Of a stretch of DNA of 64,000 bases, positions 44,158 to 53,470 are shown piece by piece. The position numbers and the translations under genes are program-made. Below the pieces are notes generated by a model that had not been told where the DNA came from, did not search any database, and worked only from the letters and a program-made list of their open reading frames with translations. This DNA comes from an uncultured Eubacteriales bacterium (lineage in GTDB: Bacteria; Bacillota; Clostridia; Oscillospirales; Oscillospiraceae). Location of the stretch: NCBI GenBank assembly GCA_900317855.1, contig ONIG01000005.1, positions 1-64,000 of the forward strand, given 5' to 3'. Every line of letters begins with the position of its first letter. Position 1 is the stretch's first letter.

Positions 44158-45462
44158 TCAGCGAATGATCGCCTTGATGAATGGCTCCGCCTGGGGCGCG
44201 TCCGGGGTGATGGTGTAACAGGCGGTGAGCTCCGCGACTGCCCTGCGGGCGGCCGCCTCGTCAGCCGCATGGATCGTCGCGAGCGACTCCCCTGCCGTGA
44301 CCGGCTCGTCCACCTTCTTGCGCAGGACGATGCCGACGCTGTGGTCGATCACACTGTCCTTCGTCGCGCGGCCGCCGCCGAGGCGCATGGACACGAGGCC
44401 CACGTCCGTGGCCGCGATGTGGCGCACGTAGCCGCTCGCCGGGGACGGCACCTCCATCTGCACCGGCGCCATGGGCAGAAGCGACGGATCATAGATCGCT
44501 GCCGGGTCGCCATCCTGCGCCGCGACAAATTCAGCCAGCTTTTTCAGCGCCGAACCGTCCGTGATCGTCTGCTCCAGCATGGCACGGGCCGCCGCATCGT
44601 CGGCCGCCATGCCCGCTTGCGTGAGGATGCAGCTGCCGAGCATCAGGCACAGCTCGAGCAGCTCACTCTTATATTCCCCGCGCAGCGCCGCGATGGCCTC
44701 CTTGACCTCAAGCGCGTTGCCGACGGCGTGGCCGAGCGGCTCGTCCATGTCCGTGATGACGGCGACCGTCTTACGGCCGGCCATCTTGCCGATTTCGACC
44801 ATCTCGGTCGCGAGCTCGCGCGCATCGTCCAGCGTCTTCATAAACGAACCGCTGCCGCACTTGACGTCCAGCACGATGATGTCCGCACCGGCGGCCAGCT
44901 TCTTGGACATGATGCTGCTGACGATGAGCGGGATGCTCGCCACGGTGCCGGTCACGTCGCGCAGGGCGTAGAGCTTCTTGTCTGCGGGGTCGAGGTTCGC
45001 CGTCTGGCCGGCAATGACCATGCCGACGCGATCCACATTCTCCAGAAAGCGCTCCATGGGCAGGTTAATGTTGAAGCCAGGAATGCTCTCGAGCTTGTCG
45101 AGCGTGCCGCCCGTATGGCCGAGGCCGCGGCCGGACATCTTTGCCATCTTCACGCCGAGGCTCGCCACCATCGGCACGAGCACGAGCGAGGTCTTGTCGC
45201 CCACGCCGCCGGTCGAGTGTTTGTCCGCCTTGACGCCGGACACACCCGACAGATCCAGCGTCTCGCCGCTGTGCATCATGGCCATGGTCAGGTCCAGCGT
45301 CTCGCGCCGGTCCATGCCGCGGAAATAGATGGCCATTGTCATGGCGGACATCTGATAATCCGGGATCTCACCGCGGCTGTAGCCGTCGATCATATAGCGG
45401 ATCTCCTCCGTCGTGAGGGCCTGCCCGTCGCGCTTTTTCACGATCAAATCGCTCATTCTCAT
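44158..45462 (-). CDS. pdp: Pyrimidine-nucleoside (thymidine) phosphorylase
   Basis: 434 aa, full length. KHSTGGVGDKTSLVL (phosphate site), GRGLGHTGGTLDKLE and DVKCGSGSFMKT are signature motifs. It splits uridine/thymidine/deoxyuridine into base and (deoxy)ribose-1-phosphate for salvage. AAAGGAG is 9 bp before the ATG at 45462; a second in-frame ATG lies 6 bp later. Monocistronic with its own promoter. Confidence 0.95.
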   Translation of the reverse strand: MRMSDLIVKKRDGQALTTEEIRYMIDGYSRGEIPDYQMSAMTMAIYFRGMDRRETLDLTMAMMHSGETLDLSGVSGVKADKHSTGGVGDKTSLVLVPMVASLGVKMAKMSGRGLGHTGGTLDKLESIPGFNINLPMERFLENVDRVGMVIAGQTANLDPADKKLYALRDVTGTVASIPLIVSSIMSKKLAAGADIIVLDVKCGSGSFMKTLDDARELATEMVEIGKMAGRKTVAVITDMDEPLGHAVGNALEVKEAIAALRGEYKSELLELCLMLGSCILTQAGMAADDAAARAMLEQTITDGSALKKLAEFVAAQDGDPAAIYDPSLLPMAPVQMEVPSPASGYVRHIAATDVGLVSMRLGGGRATKDSVIDHSVGIVLRKKVDEPVTAGESLATIHAADEAAARRAVAELTACYTITPDAPQAEPFIKAIIR

Positions 45463-45495
45463 CGCGATATGCTCCTTTGTCTTTTTCTTGCCATG

Positions 45496-45524
45496 AGTAT
45501 ACCACGCCGGCGCCGGAATTGCAA
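45496..45524 (-). promoter_or_regulatory. pdp promoter
   Basis: TTGCAA (45519-45524), 17-bp spacer, TATACT (45496-45501), starting 1 bp past the stop of the upstream gene. Confidence 0.8.
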
Positions 45525-45525
45525 T

Positions 45526-46020
45526 TCAGCGCGGAAAAATGAGGTACGGCCGGCCGTCGATCTCGCGCAGCACGGTCTCGGCGCCGCGCGGCAGATTCGG
45601 TGTGTCAGCCGGGATGGCAATGAGCATCCGCTTGCCGTCAAACGTGGTGAGTACCCCGTCCGGCGCGGAATACCAGAGCACGTCAAGGCCGTCGTCCGGT
45701 GCGGACTTTTGCGCCTGTGGCGGGTCTTTGGCCGGGGCCGGCGCGTCCGGAATGTCCCATGTCTCGTCGGCCGCGAACAGGATCGGATCCGGCAGATGCG
45801 CGCGCTCGAGCCGCGTGAGCCGCTTGCGCAGCGTGAGCCAGCCGCTCCCGTCCGGCAGCATGAGGCCGAGATACGCGCGCGACCGCTCTCCGCACACGGC
45901 GAGCCGCAGACGGTCGGCGTCCGTCTTTGCCCGCGCGGAAAACACCGTGAACAGTCCCTCCTGCGTCACGGTCAGCGTGCCGATGGGCTTGTTTTGCTGC
46001 AGGATCGGATAATCAGGCAT
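45526..46020 (-). CDS. Conserved hypothetical protein
   Basis: 164 aa. The N-terminal ~75 residues look like a beta-rich domain (GTLTVTQEGLFTVFSARAKT, RLRLAVCGERSRAYLGLMLP); a Pro/Ala linker (~95-110) leads to a C-terminal beta region (LWYSAPDGVLTTFDGKRMLIAI). No signal peptide and no known motif. The start codon directly abuts the T-run of the terminator at 46021-46059, whose 3' arm contains the only good Shine-Dalgarno (GGGAG). Confidence 0.65.
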   Translation of the reverse strand: MPDYPILQQNKPIGTLTVTQEGLFTVFSARAKTDADRLRLAVCGERSRAYLGLMLPDGSGWLTLRKRLTRLERAHLPDPILFAADETWDIPDAPAPAKDPPQAQKSAPDDGLDVLWYSAPDGVLTTFDGKRMLIAIPADTPNLPRGAETVLREIDGRPYLIFPR

Positions 46021-46059
46021 AAAAAATCACTCCCGCACCAGACTATGCGCGGGAGTGAT
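46021..46059 (-). terminator. Terminator that also encloses the next gene's ribosome site
   Basis: 11-bp perfect stem (46026-46036 with 46049-46059), loop 12, then TTTTTT and immediately the ATG at 46020. It ends the 46075-46557 transcript unless opened. Confidence 0.85.
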
Positions 46060-46074
46060 GGATTTAGAACCGGG

Positions 46075-46557
46075 TCAGCCGACGCTGTAGCCGCCGCGCA
46101 CCATGACGGTGGTGTCGGCGGATGCCTGAATACCGGCGTCGTCCGCCTGTACGAGGTACAGGTGGTTTTCCGCGAGCTTTGCCCCTACGGCGGCGGTCTC
46201 GCCGGTCGTGAGGTCAATGGCGGCGCTCTGCGTCACGGCGGCAGTGCCCGTGCGCATGAGGATCTCCGTGCCGGCGCGGCCGGTGAACGTCTGGCCGCTT
46301 TCGAGCGTCACGAGCACATACGACCCGCCCGCGGCAGCGACCTGGTCGGCAAACTGATCCTCCATCTCGCTGATCTGCCCGTCGAGCGTGGAACGGTAAG
46401 CGTCCTCCATGCGCGGCTGCACCACATCCTGCAGATAGCTGGATGTGACGAGTGGGTCGTCTTTCGTGCCGTAGTTCGCGACGGCGTACACGGTCACGGC
46501 GGCGACCATGGCGAGCGCGACAATGAGGATAATGGTGGTCAGTGTCTTTTTCTTCAT
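46075..46557 (-). CDS. Membrane-anchored protein of unknown function
   Basis: 160 aa. An N-terminal signal-anchor (TIILIVALAMVAAVTVYAVA) is followed by a helical acidic region (LQDVVQPRMEDAYRSTLDGQ) and a beta region (YVLVTLESGQTFTGRAGTEIL, AAIDLTTGETAAVGAKLAEN). It is predicted to be outside the membrane. GGAGGG precedes the ATG. Family not recognised. Confidence 0.7.
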   Translation of the reverse strand: MKKKTLTTIILIVALAMVAAVTVYAVANYGTKDDPLVTSSYLQDVVQPRMEDAYRSTLDGQISEMEDQFADQVAAAGGSYVLVTLESGQTFTGRAGTEILMRTGTAAVTQSAAIDLTTGETAAVGAKLAENHLYLVQADDAGIQASADTTVMVRGGYSVG

Positions 46558-46587
46558 AACCGTCCCTCCGTTTGGTAGCGTGGGTGT

Positions 46588-46938
46588 TTACTGCGGCAGG
46601 CCAAAGCTCACGGCGATCGCGTTGTCCACCTGATGCATCGCGGGCTCGTCCAGGCGGCCCATGCGCTCGCGCAGGCGCGACTTATCGAGCGTGCGCACCT
46701 GCTCGAGCAGGATCACGCTGTCGCGCGTCAGGCCGCAGCTGCGCGCTGCGAGCGAGATGTGCGTGGGCAAATTGGCCTTGCCGGTCTGCGATGTGATTGC
46801 GGCGGCAATCACCGTCGGGCTGTGGCGGTTGCCGGTGTCGTTCTGAATGATGAGCACAGGGCGCATGCCGCCCTGCTCGCTGCCGACCACCGGACTGAGG
46901 TCGGCATAATAGATATCTCCGCGTCGAACTGGATTCAT
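46588..46938 (-). CDS. mazF: MazF/PemK-family endoribonuclease toxin
   Basis: 116 aa. [40 protein letters not shown] and LPTHI are classic MazF motifs, including the catalytic Arg and Thr region. It cleaves mRNA at short motifs when free. The start at 46938 has GGAG 9 bp upstream. The gene follows alr by 82 bp, the usual Firmicutes neighbourhood, but no antitoxin frame (MazE/EndoAI) fits between alr and mazF. Confidence 0.92.
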   Translation of the reverse strand: MNPVRRGDIYYADLSPVVGSEQGGMRPVLIIQNDTGNRHSPTVIAAAITSQTGKANLPTHISLAARSCGLTRDSVILLEQVRTLDKSRLRERMGRLDEPAMHQVDNAIAVSFGLPQ

Positions 46939-47020
46939 AGATTTCATCTCCGATGGAATATTTGCCCCGGTCGATATGTAGGGGCACAGTTATTTTCGCC
47001 ATCGGAGCGAAATTTATACT

Positions 47021-48136
47021 TCAGTCGATATACACGCGCTGCACGCGCTGACTCATGGCGCACAGCAGCTCATACGGGATGGTACCGGCCTTGTCCGCCT
47101 GCTCGGCCACCGAGAGATCGCGGCCGAAGATCGTGGCCACGTCGCCGGGCTGCACCTCGGGAATGTCCGTGACATCGACCATGCACATATCCATGCAGAT
47201 GCGGCCGACCTGCGGCGCGCGCTTACCGTGCAGCAGCACGTCGCCCTTGCCGGAGAGGCTGCGCAGCAGCCCGTCGGCGTAACCGACCGGCAGCACGGCC
47301 AGGCGCATATCGCGTGGGCAGGTGAACGTGCGGCCGTAGCTGATCGTGTCGCCCGCATGGTGATGCGTCACCTCGGACACGCGGCTGTAGAGCGACATGG
47401 CCGGGCGCAGGTCGAGCCCGCCGGTCTCTTTAGCCGGGAACACGCCGTAGAGCAGCAGGCCGGGGCGCACCATGTCGAGGTGCATCTCGGGATAGTTGAT
47501 CACAGCGCCGCTGTTGGCGCAATGGCGGATGGCGAAGTGGTGGCCGGTCGCCTGCTCCATGCGCTCGATCGCGTGCGTAAAGCGCGAAAACTGCAGCTGC
47601 GTGTACGGATCTCCGTACTCGTCCGAGACGGCAAAGTGCGTGAACACGCCTGTGAAGTTCAGGTGCGGCAGCGAAAGCGCCTCGATCATCTCGTCGAGGT
47701 GGCTGTCGTCGTGCACATCAAAGCCGGTGCGGCCCATGCCGGTCTCGAGCTTCATGTGCGCGTCCAGCCGCAGACCGGTGCCTGCGAGAAAGCGGTTGAG
47801 CTCGCGTGCATATTCGATGCTGCCGACCGACTGCGTCACGCCGAGCGTGGCCAGATCGACCGCGATATTCGCCGACTGCGGGCCGAGCAGCAGGATGTTC
47901 ATCGTCACGCCGGCGGCGCGCAGCTCCTCGGCCTCGTCATAGCAGTTGACGGCCACCCACTGGCAGCCCGCCCGCTGCAGCCGCTGCGCCACGCGCACCG
48001 CGCCGTGGCCGTAGGCATTGGCCTTGCAGACGCCGAGCATCTGGCAGCCGTCCGGCAGGCGGCTGCTGATCTCGCGATAATTGTGTTCCAAGTCATTGAG
48101 ACTGATCTCTACCCAGGTTCTGATCTTGCGATTCAT
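47021..48136 (-). CDS. alr: Alanine racemase
   Basis: 371 aa PLP enzyme making D-Ala for peptidoglycan. The PLP lysine is in VCKANAYGHGAVRVA, the second catalytic tyrosine region includes ISYGRTF, and RICMDMCMVDVTD is typical. The start at 48136 (MNRKIRTWVEISLNDLEHN) has AAGGAAG upstream and lies inside the 3' end of the preceding lipoprotein gene (44-bp overlap). Confidence 0.95.
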   Translation of the reverse strand: MNRKIRTWVEISLNDLEHNYREISSRLPDGCQMLGVCKANAYGHGAVRVAQRLQRAGCQWVAVNCYDEAEELRAAGVTMNILLLGPQSANIAVDLATLGVTQSVGSIEYARELNRFLAGTGLRLDAHMKLETGMGRTGFDVHDDSHLDEMIEALSLPHLNFTGVFTHFAVSDEYGDPYTQLQFSRFTHAIERMEQATGHHFAIRHCANSGAVINYPEMHLDMVRPGLLLYGVFPAKETGGLDLRPAMSLYSRVSEVTHHHAGDTISYGRTFTCPRDMRLAVLPVGYADGLLRSLSGKGDVLLHGKRAPQVGRICMDMCMVDVTDIPEVQPGDVATIFGRDLSVAEQADKAGTIPYELLCAMSQRVQRVYID

Positions 48137-48695
48137 CGTTTGTACTTCCTTGTTCCAGATTCCAGTTTTCCATGGTGCAGCGCAGACAGAGCGTGTCATC
48201 GACCGACAGCTCCGCGCACTGCGGCACCGTGCCGTCCAGATACAGACGCACGGCGGTGTGATCGTCCGTGATGAGCTGCACGACCTGCAGCCCGTCCTCC
48301 GTCCACGTCAGGTCGACATAGCCGCTGCGGATGGCCTCCACCACATAGGGCAGCGCCGTCAGCGGCGTCAGGCCCGCGCCGTTGAGGTCGCCCGCCGGGA
48401 GGATGATGTCGTCAAAGGCGAGCGTGCTCGCCCCGTCGCGCAGGTGGGCCGTAACGCCGGCTGCCTGCTCCGGTGCCGTGACTGTGAGGTCATAGCCGTC
48501 CGGCAGCTCCTGACAGGTGAGCGTATAGTCCGTGACCGTATCGCCGCGCTGGACGCGCACCTGCGCCGTCGTGGTGACGAGCTGACCGGTCAGCGTGTCA
48601 CGAAAGGCTTCAAACTTCTGCTCCCCCGCGCCGCGTCCGCATGCGGACAACAGCAGCAGGCTTATCATCAGTGCAGCGATTGCTTTGCGCTGCAT
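48093..48695 (-). CDS. Predicted lipoprotein
   Basis: 200 aa. The lipoprotein signal (MQRKAIAALMISLLLLSAC) is followed by a beta-rich domain (AQVRVQRGDTVTDYTLTCQE, LAFDDIILPAGDLNGAG, VVQLITDDHTAVRLYLDG) that resembles LolA/outer-membrane-lipoprotein carrier-like folds found as sporulation or envelope lipoproteins in Clostridia; that fold guess is weak. It ends in an acidic tail overlapping alr. GGAGG precedes the start. It sits between nnrD and alr in one run. Confidence 0.75.
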   Translation of the reverse strand: MQRKAIAALMISLLLLSACGRGAGEQKFEAFRDTLTGQLVTTTAQVRVQRGDTVTDYTLTCQELPDGYDLTVTAPEQAAGVTAHLRDGASTLAFDDIILPAGDLNGAGLTPLTALPYVVEAIRSGYVDLTWTEDGLQVVQLITDDHTAVRLYLDGTVPQCAELSVDDTLCLRCTMENWNLEQGSTNDESQDQNLGRDQSQ

Positions 48696-48703
48696 ACTGC
48701 CTC

Positions 48704-49552
48704 CTATCGGATGATGGGTTTTGTGACCTCCGGCAGGGCCGCGATCACATCGGTCGGGTTCATTGCATATTCGCCCATACGCCCGGCACAGAGGTCGCCC
48801 GCCCGGCCGTGCAGCCAGACGGCGGTCTGCACCGCGTCGCGCGCGGGCATTTGGCACAGCAGTGCACCGAGCATCCCCGCCAGCACATCGCCGCTGCCGC
48901 CCTTGGCCATGCCGGGATTGCCGGCGCGCAGCACCGCCGCATCCCCGTCCGGAAACGCGCAGACCGTCTCCGGTCCCTTGCGCACGACCGTGCAGCCGTG
49001 CCGGACGGCAAAATCGGACGCCGCCTCTGCCCTGCCGGTTCCACCCGGCCCGGCCAGACGGGCAAACTCCCCGTCGTGCGGCGTGAGCACGATGGGCGCG
49101 CGGGCGCGGTCGAGCACCGCCACGTCCTGCGCGACGGCAAAGAGCGCGTCGGCATCGAGCACGAGCGGCGTGCCGGACTGCGTAACGACCGCATGCACCA
49201 GCGTCGTGAGCGCATCGCTGCGCCCCAGACCGGGGCCGAGCACGCACACGTCGCTTTTTTGCAGCCGCTCGAGCAGTATCGGCAACGCATCGTGCGCCAG
49301 CTTCCCCTCCGCCGACGGCAGCGGGAACGGCATCGCCTCGTCGTTTTTCACGGCGGTGACGGCATAGATCGCCTCCGGCACGCCGACGGACACCAATCCG
49401 GCGCCGCAGCGCAGAGCCGCGCGGGCGCACAGCGTCGGCGCGCCGGTATAACCGACGCAGCCGCCGACGATGAGCACGCGCCCATAGTCATATTTGTTGG
49501 TATCGGACGCGCGCCGCGGCAAATACGGCGCGCAGGGTGCAATGCGGTGCAT
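48704..49552 (-). CDS. nnrD: ADP-dependent (S)-NAD(P)H-hydrate dehydratase
   Basis: 282 aa ribokinase-fold repair enzyme, the C-terminal half of bifunctional Nnr. GRVLIVGGCVGYTGAP, VLGPGLGRSD, PLVLDADAL, LTPHDGEFARL and GNPGMAKGGSGDVLAGMLGA are diagnostic. The NnrE epimerase half is not attached and not in the window. GGGAGG precedes the ATG. First gene of the nnrD-lipoprotein-alr-mazF run. Confidence 0.95.
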   Translation of the reverse strand: MHRIAPCAPYLPRRASDTNKYDYGRVLIVGGCVGYTGAPTLCARAALRCGAGLVSVGVPEAIYAVTAVKNDEAMPFPLPSAEGKLAHDALPILLERLQKSDVCVLGPGLGRSDALTTLVHAVVTQSGTPLVLDADALFAVAQDVAVLDRARAPIVLTPHDGEFARLAGPGGTGRAEAASDFAVRHGCTVVRKGPETVCAFPDGDAAVLRAGNPGMAKGGSGDVLAGMLGALLCQMPARDAVQTAVWLHGRAGDLCAGRMGEYAMNPTDVIAALPEVTKPIIR

Positions 49553-49593
49553 GATCTGCCTCCCGGACGGAAAAGGGGTGATTTTCTCCGATT

Positions 49594-49622
49594 ATTATAA
49601 CGTTTTCGGCGCGCCGCGTCAA
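49594..49622 (-). promoter_or_regulatory. Promoter of the nnrD-alr-mazF run
   Basis: TTGACG (49617-49622), 17-bp spacer, TATAAT (49594-49599). Confidence 0.85.
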
Positions 49623-49641
49623 ATTTTCTTTCCCTTTTACA

Positions 49642-49670
49642 TTGATTTGTGCCGCAAAGTGTGGTATAAA
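49642..49670 (+). promoter_or_regulatory. Promoter of T-box-pheST
   Basis: TTGATT (49642-49647), 17-bp spacer, TATAAA (49665-49670), divergent from the nnrD promoter. Confidence 0.75.
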
Positions 49671-49689
49671 TAGCTTTGTTATTGAGTTT

Positions 49690-49920
49690 ATTGCTTGGAT
49701 CGGGAAAATAGTACCAAGGTTCCGCACCAGAGAGGGACGCCGCCGGCTGAGAGCGTCCTGCGAGAAACGTGCTTTGTTCGCCCGTGAGCTCCGGCCAATC
49801 CCCGGCGGGTCCGCCCGTTACCGCGCACAGAGTGCGGTGCGCACGCGCCGAATTCGGGTGGTACCGCGGAAGTTTCCTTTCGTCCCTGTATGCGGGATGG
49901 GAGGATCTTTTTTTGTCCGC
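49690..49920 (+). promoter_or_regulatory. T-box leader of pheST
   Basis: GGTGGTACCGCGG (49857-49869), a terminator stem (TCCTTTCGTCCC with GGGATGGGAGGA, 49875-49906) and T7. Stem I has AGAGAG and GGACGC/GCGTCC, and a UUC (Phe) triplet in CTTTGTTCGCC on its 3' side. Confidence 0.93.
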
Positions 49921-49976
49921 GATCCGGCAAGGAACGCAACGAACCACGAAAATCTTGCAACGGAGGAGTTGTTTGC

Positions 49977-51002
49977 ATGAAAGAAATGCTGCAGAAGCTG
50001 CGCGAGGCTTCCGTCGCCGCCATTTTGCAGGCGGACGACATCACCGCGCTGGAAAACCTGCGCGTGAAGTACCTCGGCAAAAAGGGTGAACTGACCGCCA
50101 TCCTCAAGCAGATGGGCCGCCTGTCGGCGGAGGAGCGCCCGGCCATGGGCCAGCTGGCAAACCAGGTGCGCGCCGAGCTTGAGGAAGCGCTCGACCAGCG
50201 CCGCGAGGCGCTCAACGCCCGCATGCTCGAGATGCGTCTCAAGGCCGAGACGCTCGATGTGACCATGCCCGGCAAGGCGCCGGAGCTCGGCCACCAGCAC
50301 CCGATGTATATCGTGCTCGATGAGATCAAGGACATCTTCGTCGGCATGGGCTTCGAGATCCTCGAAGGCCCCGAGATCGAAGAGGCCGAATATAACTTCA
50401 CCAAGCTCAACACCAGCGAGGGCCACCCCGCCCGCGAGTGGTCGGACACGTTCTATCTGACCGAGGACAGCAGCATCCTCCTGCGCACGCAGACCTCCCC
50501 GATGCAGGTGCGCGCCATGGAGAGCAAGCCGCTGCCGATCCGCATGGTCGCCCCCGGCCGTGTCTACCGCAAGGACGAGGTGGACGCCACGCACTCGCCC
50601 ATGTTCCACCAGATCGAGGGCATGGTCATCGATAAGGGCGTCACGATGGCGGACCTGAAGGGTACGCTCAACACGCTCGTCAAGAAGCTCTACGGTGAGA
50701 ACACCGTCACCCGCTTCCGCCCGCACCACTTCCCGTTCACCGAGCCAAGCTGCGAGATGGACGTGCAGTGCCACAAGTGCGGCGGCAAGGGCTGCCCCAC
50801 CTGCAAAGGCGAGGGCTGGATCGAGATTCTCGGCGCCGGCATGATCCACCCGAAGGTGCTCGAGGGCTGCGGCATCGACACGGACGTCTACTCCGGCTGG
50901 GCCTTCGGCATGGGTCTGGAGCGTCTGGCGATGCGCCGGTTCAAGATCAGCGACCTGCGCCTGATCTTCGAAAACGACGTGCGCTTCCTGCAGCAGTTCT
51001 GA
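49977..51002 (+). CDS. pheS: Phenylalanyl-tRNA synthetase alpha subunit
   Basis: 341 aa. An N-terminal coiled coil (~1-85) precedes the class II catalytic core with motif 2 (RPHHFPFTEPSCEMDV, FHQIEG) and motif 3 (GWAFGMGLERLAMRRF). HPAREWSDTFYL is typical. A CHKCGGKGCPTCKGEGW zinc-like insert is present. GGAGGAG precedes the ATG at 49977. Forms the alpha2-beta2 enzyme with PheT. Confidence 0.97.
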   Translation: MKEMLQKLREASVAAILQADDITALENLRVKYLGKKGELTAILKQMGRLSAEERPAMGQLANQVRAELEEALDQRREALNARMLEMRLKAETLDVTMPGKAPELGHQHPMYIVLDEIKDIFVGMGFEILEGPEIEEAEYNFTKLNTSEGHPAREWSDTFYLTEDSSILLRTQTSPMQVRAMESKPLPIRMVAPGRVYRKDEVDATHSPMFHQIEGMVIDKGVTMADLKGTLNTLVKKLYGENTVTRFRPHHFPFTEPSCEMDVQCHKCGGKGCPTCKGEGWIEILGAGMIHPKVLEGCGIDTDVYSGWAFGMGLERLAMRRFKISDLRLIFENDVRFLQQF

Positions 51003-51018
51003 GAAAGGAGAGGCTACC

Positions 51019-53400
51019 ATGATTTTAAGCAGAAAATGGCTCAATGAATTCGTAGACTGCTCGGCTTGGGCCGATCACGACTTTTCCGAGGCAATGACCC
51101 TCTCCGGCTCCAAGGTGGAGACGTTCACGGACCTGCACAAGAACATTCAGAATGTCGTCGCGGGCCGCATCGTGGAGATGGTGCGCCACACAAACTCCGA
51201 CCACATGTGGGTCTGCCAGGTCGACGTGGGCGGCGATGCGCCGCTGCAGATCGTCACCGGTGCACAGAACCAGAAGGTCGGCGACATGGTGCCCGTCGCG
51301 CTCGACGGCTCCCTCCTGCCCGACGGCAAGGAGATCCACGCCGGTATGCTGCGCGGGGAACTCTCCAACGGCATGATGTGCTCGCTCAAGGAGCTCGGCC
51401 TGACGCTGCATGACTACCCCTACGCCATCGAGGACGGTCTGTGGGTCATGCAGGAGGACGGCGTGAAGCCCGGCGACGACATTGCCGCCGTCATCGGTAT
51501 GGACGACCACGTGGTCGAGTTTGAGATCACGCCGAACCGTCCGGACTGCCTGTCCGTGATTGGTCTGGCGCGCGAGGCCGCCGTGACGTTTGACAAGCCC
51601 CTCCGCCTGCACACGCCCGACGTCCCCGGCAGCGGCGAGGACATTCACGATCACGTCAGCATCCGCATCAACGATCCGGCGCTCTGCCCGCGTTACACCG
51701 CGCGCATGGTGCGCAACGTCAAGATCGCGCCGTCCCCGGCGTGGATGCGCGAGCGCCTGCGCAACAGCGGCGTGCGCCCGATCAACAACATCGTTGATAT
51801 TACCAACTACGTCATGCTCGAGTACGGCCAGCCCATGCACGCGTTCGACTTCTCGTGCATCGGCGGCAAGCAGATCATCGTGCGCACCGCACGCGAGGGT
51901 GAGACCATCCAGACGCTCGACGGCAACGCGCGTAAGCTCACGCCGAACATGCTGTGCATCTGCGACGAGGAAAAGCCCGTCGCGGTGGCCGGTGTCATGG
52001 GCGGTGCCAACTCCGAGATCGTCGGCGACACGGCCATGGTCGTCTTTGAAGGTGCAAACTTCAACGGCACGAGCATCCGCCGCACGGCTGCCGCGCTCGG
52101 CATGCGCACGGAGGCCTCCGGCCGCTTCGAGAAGGGTCTGGATCCGATGAACACCGTTGCGGCCGTGAATCGCGCGTGCGAGCTCGTGGAGCTGCTCGGC
52201 TGCGGCGAGGTGATGCGCGGCACCATCGACGCGCTGCCCGAGCCCATCGTGCCCAAGACCGTGAAGCTCGAGCCGGACAAAGTCAACGGCCTGCTCGGCA
52301 CGGACGTGTCCGAGGCGGAGATGCGCCGTATCCTGCTCGCGCTCGGCTTCGAACTCGACGGCGACACGATCATCGTCCCATCCTGGCGCGGCGACGTGGA
52401 GCACTACTCCGACATCGCCGAAGAGATCGCCCGCTTCTACGGCTACAACAACATCCCCTGCACGCTCATGCGCGGCCAGACCACCAGCGGCGGCTATACC
52501 GACGCTCAGAAGGCGGAGCGCAGCATCGGCACCATGGCCCGCGCGCTCGGCTACAGCGAGATCATCACCTACTCGTTCATCAGCCCGTCGTACTATGACA
52601 AGATCCGTCTGCCGGCGGACTCCCCGCTGCGCGACTCCATGAAGATCCTCAACCCGCTCGGTGAGGACACCTCCATCATGCGCACGACCATCCTGCCGTC
52701 CATGCTTGAGATTCTCACGCGCAACTATAACTACCGCAACAAGGCCGTGCGCCTCTATGAGATCGGCAAGGTCTACTTTGCCCGCCCGGACGGCATGGCC
52801 GACGAGCCGAAGCTGCTGTGCCTTGGCGGTTACGGCGGCGGGATGGACTTCTTCCAGCTCAAGGGCGCGGTCGAGCGCATCCTCGCCGGTCTGCGCATCA
52901 CGGACGTGACGTTCGAGGCCGAGAACGAGAACCCGTCCTATCACCCCGGCCGCTGCGCGAAGGTCTACGCCGGCGGCAAGCTGCTGGGCGTGCTCGGCCA
53001 GATCCACCCGCTCGCCGCGGCGAACTACGGCGTGGACGCGGAGCTCTACACCGCTGAACTCCGGCTCGACGGCATGCTCGCCGCCCGCGGCGCGACCCCG
53101 GTCTACACGCCGCTGCCGCGCTTCCCGGCTGTGACGCGCGACGTCGCCATCGTCTGCAGCGCGGACATCCCGGTCGCCAAGCTCTCGGCGTGCATCCTCG
53201 CCGCCGGCGGGCAGTATCTCAAGGGCTGCGAACTGTTCGACGTGTACACCGGCGCGCCGATCCCGGCCGGGTACAAGAGCGTCGCCTTCTCGCTGACGCT
53301 GCGCGCCGACGACCAGACGCTCACCGATGAGCACGCCGAGGAGACGATGCAAAGCGTTCTCAAGGCACTCAAGGAGACCTTTAACGCGGCCATCCGCTGA
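51019..53400 (+). CDS. pheT: Phenylalanyl-tRNA synthetase beta subunit
   Basis: 793 aa, normal length. In order: tRNA-binding OB domain (~40-150; VGDMVPVALDGSLLPDGKEI), B3/B4 editing domain (RPINNIVDITNYVMLEYGQP), B5, catalytic-like core (EIITYSFISP, NPLGEDTSIMRTTILPSML) and a C-terminal anticodon-binding FDX-ACB domain (LPRFPAVTRDVAIVC). 16 bp after pheS. Confidence 0.97.
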   Translation: MILSRKWLNEFVDCSAWADHDFSEAMTLSGSKVETFTDLHKNIQNVVAGRIVEMVRHTNSDHMWVCQVDVGGDAPLQIVTGAQNQKVGDMVPVALDGSLLPDGKEIHAGMLRGELSNGMMCSLKELGLTLHDYPYAIEDGLWVMQEDGVKPGDDIAAVIGMDDHVVEFEITPNRPDCLSVIGLAREAAVTFDKPLRLHTPDVPGSGEDIHDHVSIRINDPALCPRYTARMVRNVKIAPSPAWMRERLRNSGVRPINNIVDITNYVMLEYGQPMHAFDFSCIGGKQIIVRTAREGETIQTLDGNARKLTPNMLCICDEEKPVAVAGVMGGANSEIVGDTAMVVFEGANFNGTSIRRTAAALGMRTEASGRFEKGLDPMNTVAAVNRACELVELLGCGEVMRGTIDALPEPIVPKTVKLEPDKVNGLLGTDVSEAEMRRILLALGFELDGDTIIVPSWRGDVEHYSDIAEEIARFYGYNNIPCTLMRGQTTSGGYTDAQKAERSIGTMARALGYSEIITYSFISPSYYDKIRLPADSPLRDSMKILNPLGEDTSIMRTTILPSMLEILTRNYNYRNKAVRLYEIGKVYFARPDGMADEPKLLCLGGYGGGMDFFQLKGAVERILAGLRITDVTFEAENENPSYHPGRCAKVYAGGKLLGVLGQIHPLAAANYGVDAELYTAELRLDGMLAARGATPVYTPLPRFPAVTRDVAIVCSADIPVAKLSACILAAGGQYLKGCELFDVYTGAPIPAGYKSVAFSLTLRADDQTLTDEHAEETMQSVLKALKETFNAAIR

Positions 53401-53470
53401 ACGGCGTCAAAATTTGGAATATTTTAAGAAATATTTCAGAACTTTTTTTGAAAACAGTTGGGAAATTGAC

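Noticed and set aside
51025-53352. Long minus-strand open frame opposite pheT
   Set aside because: Shadow of pheT; no start signal and no family resemblance.
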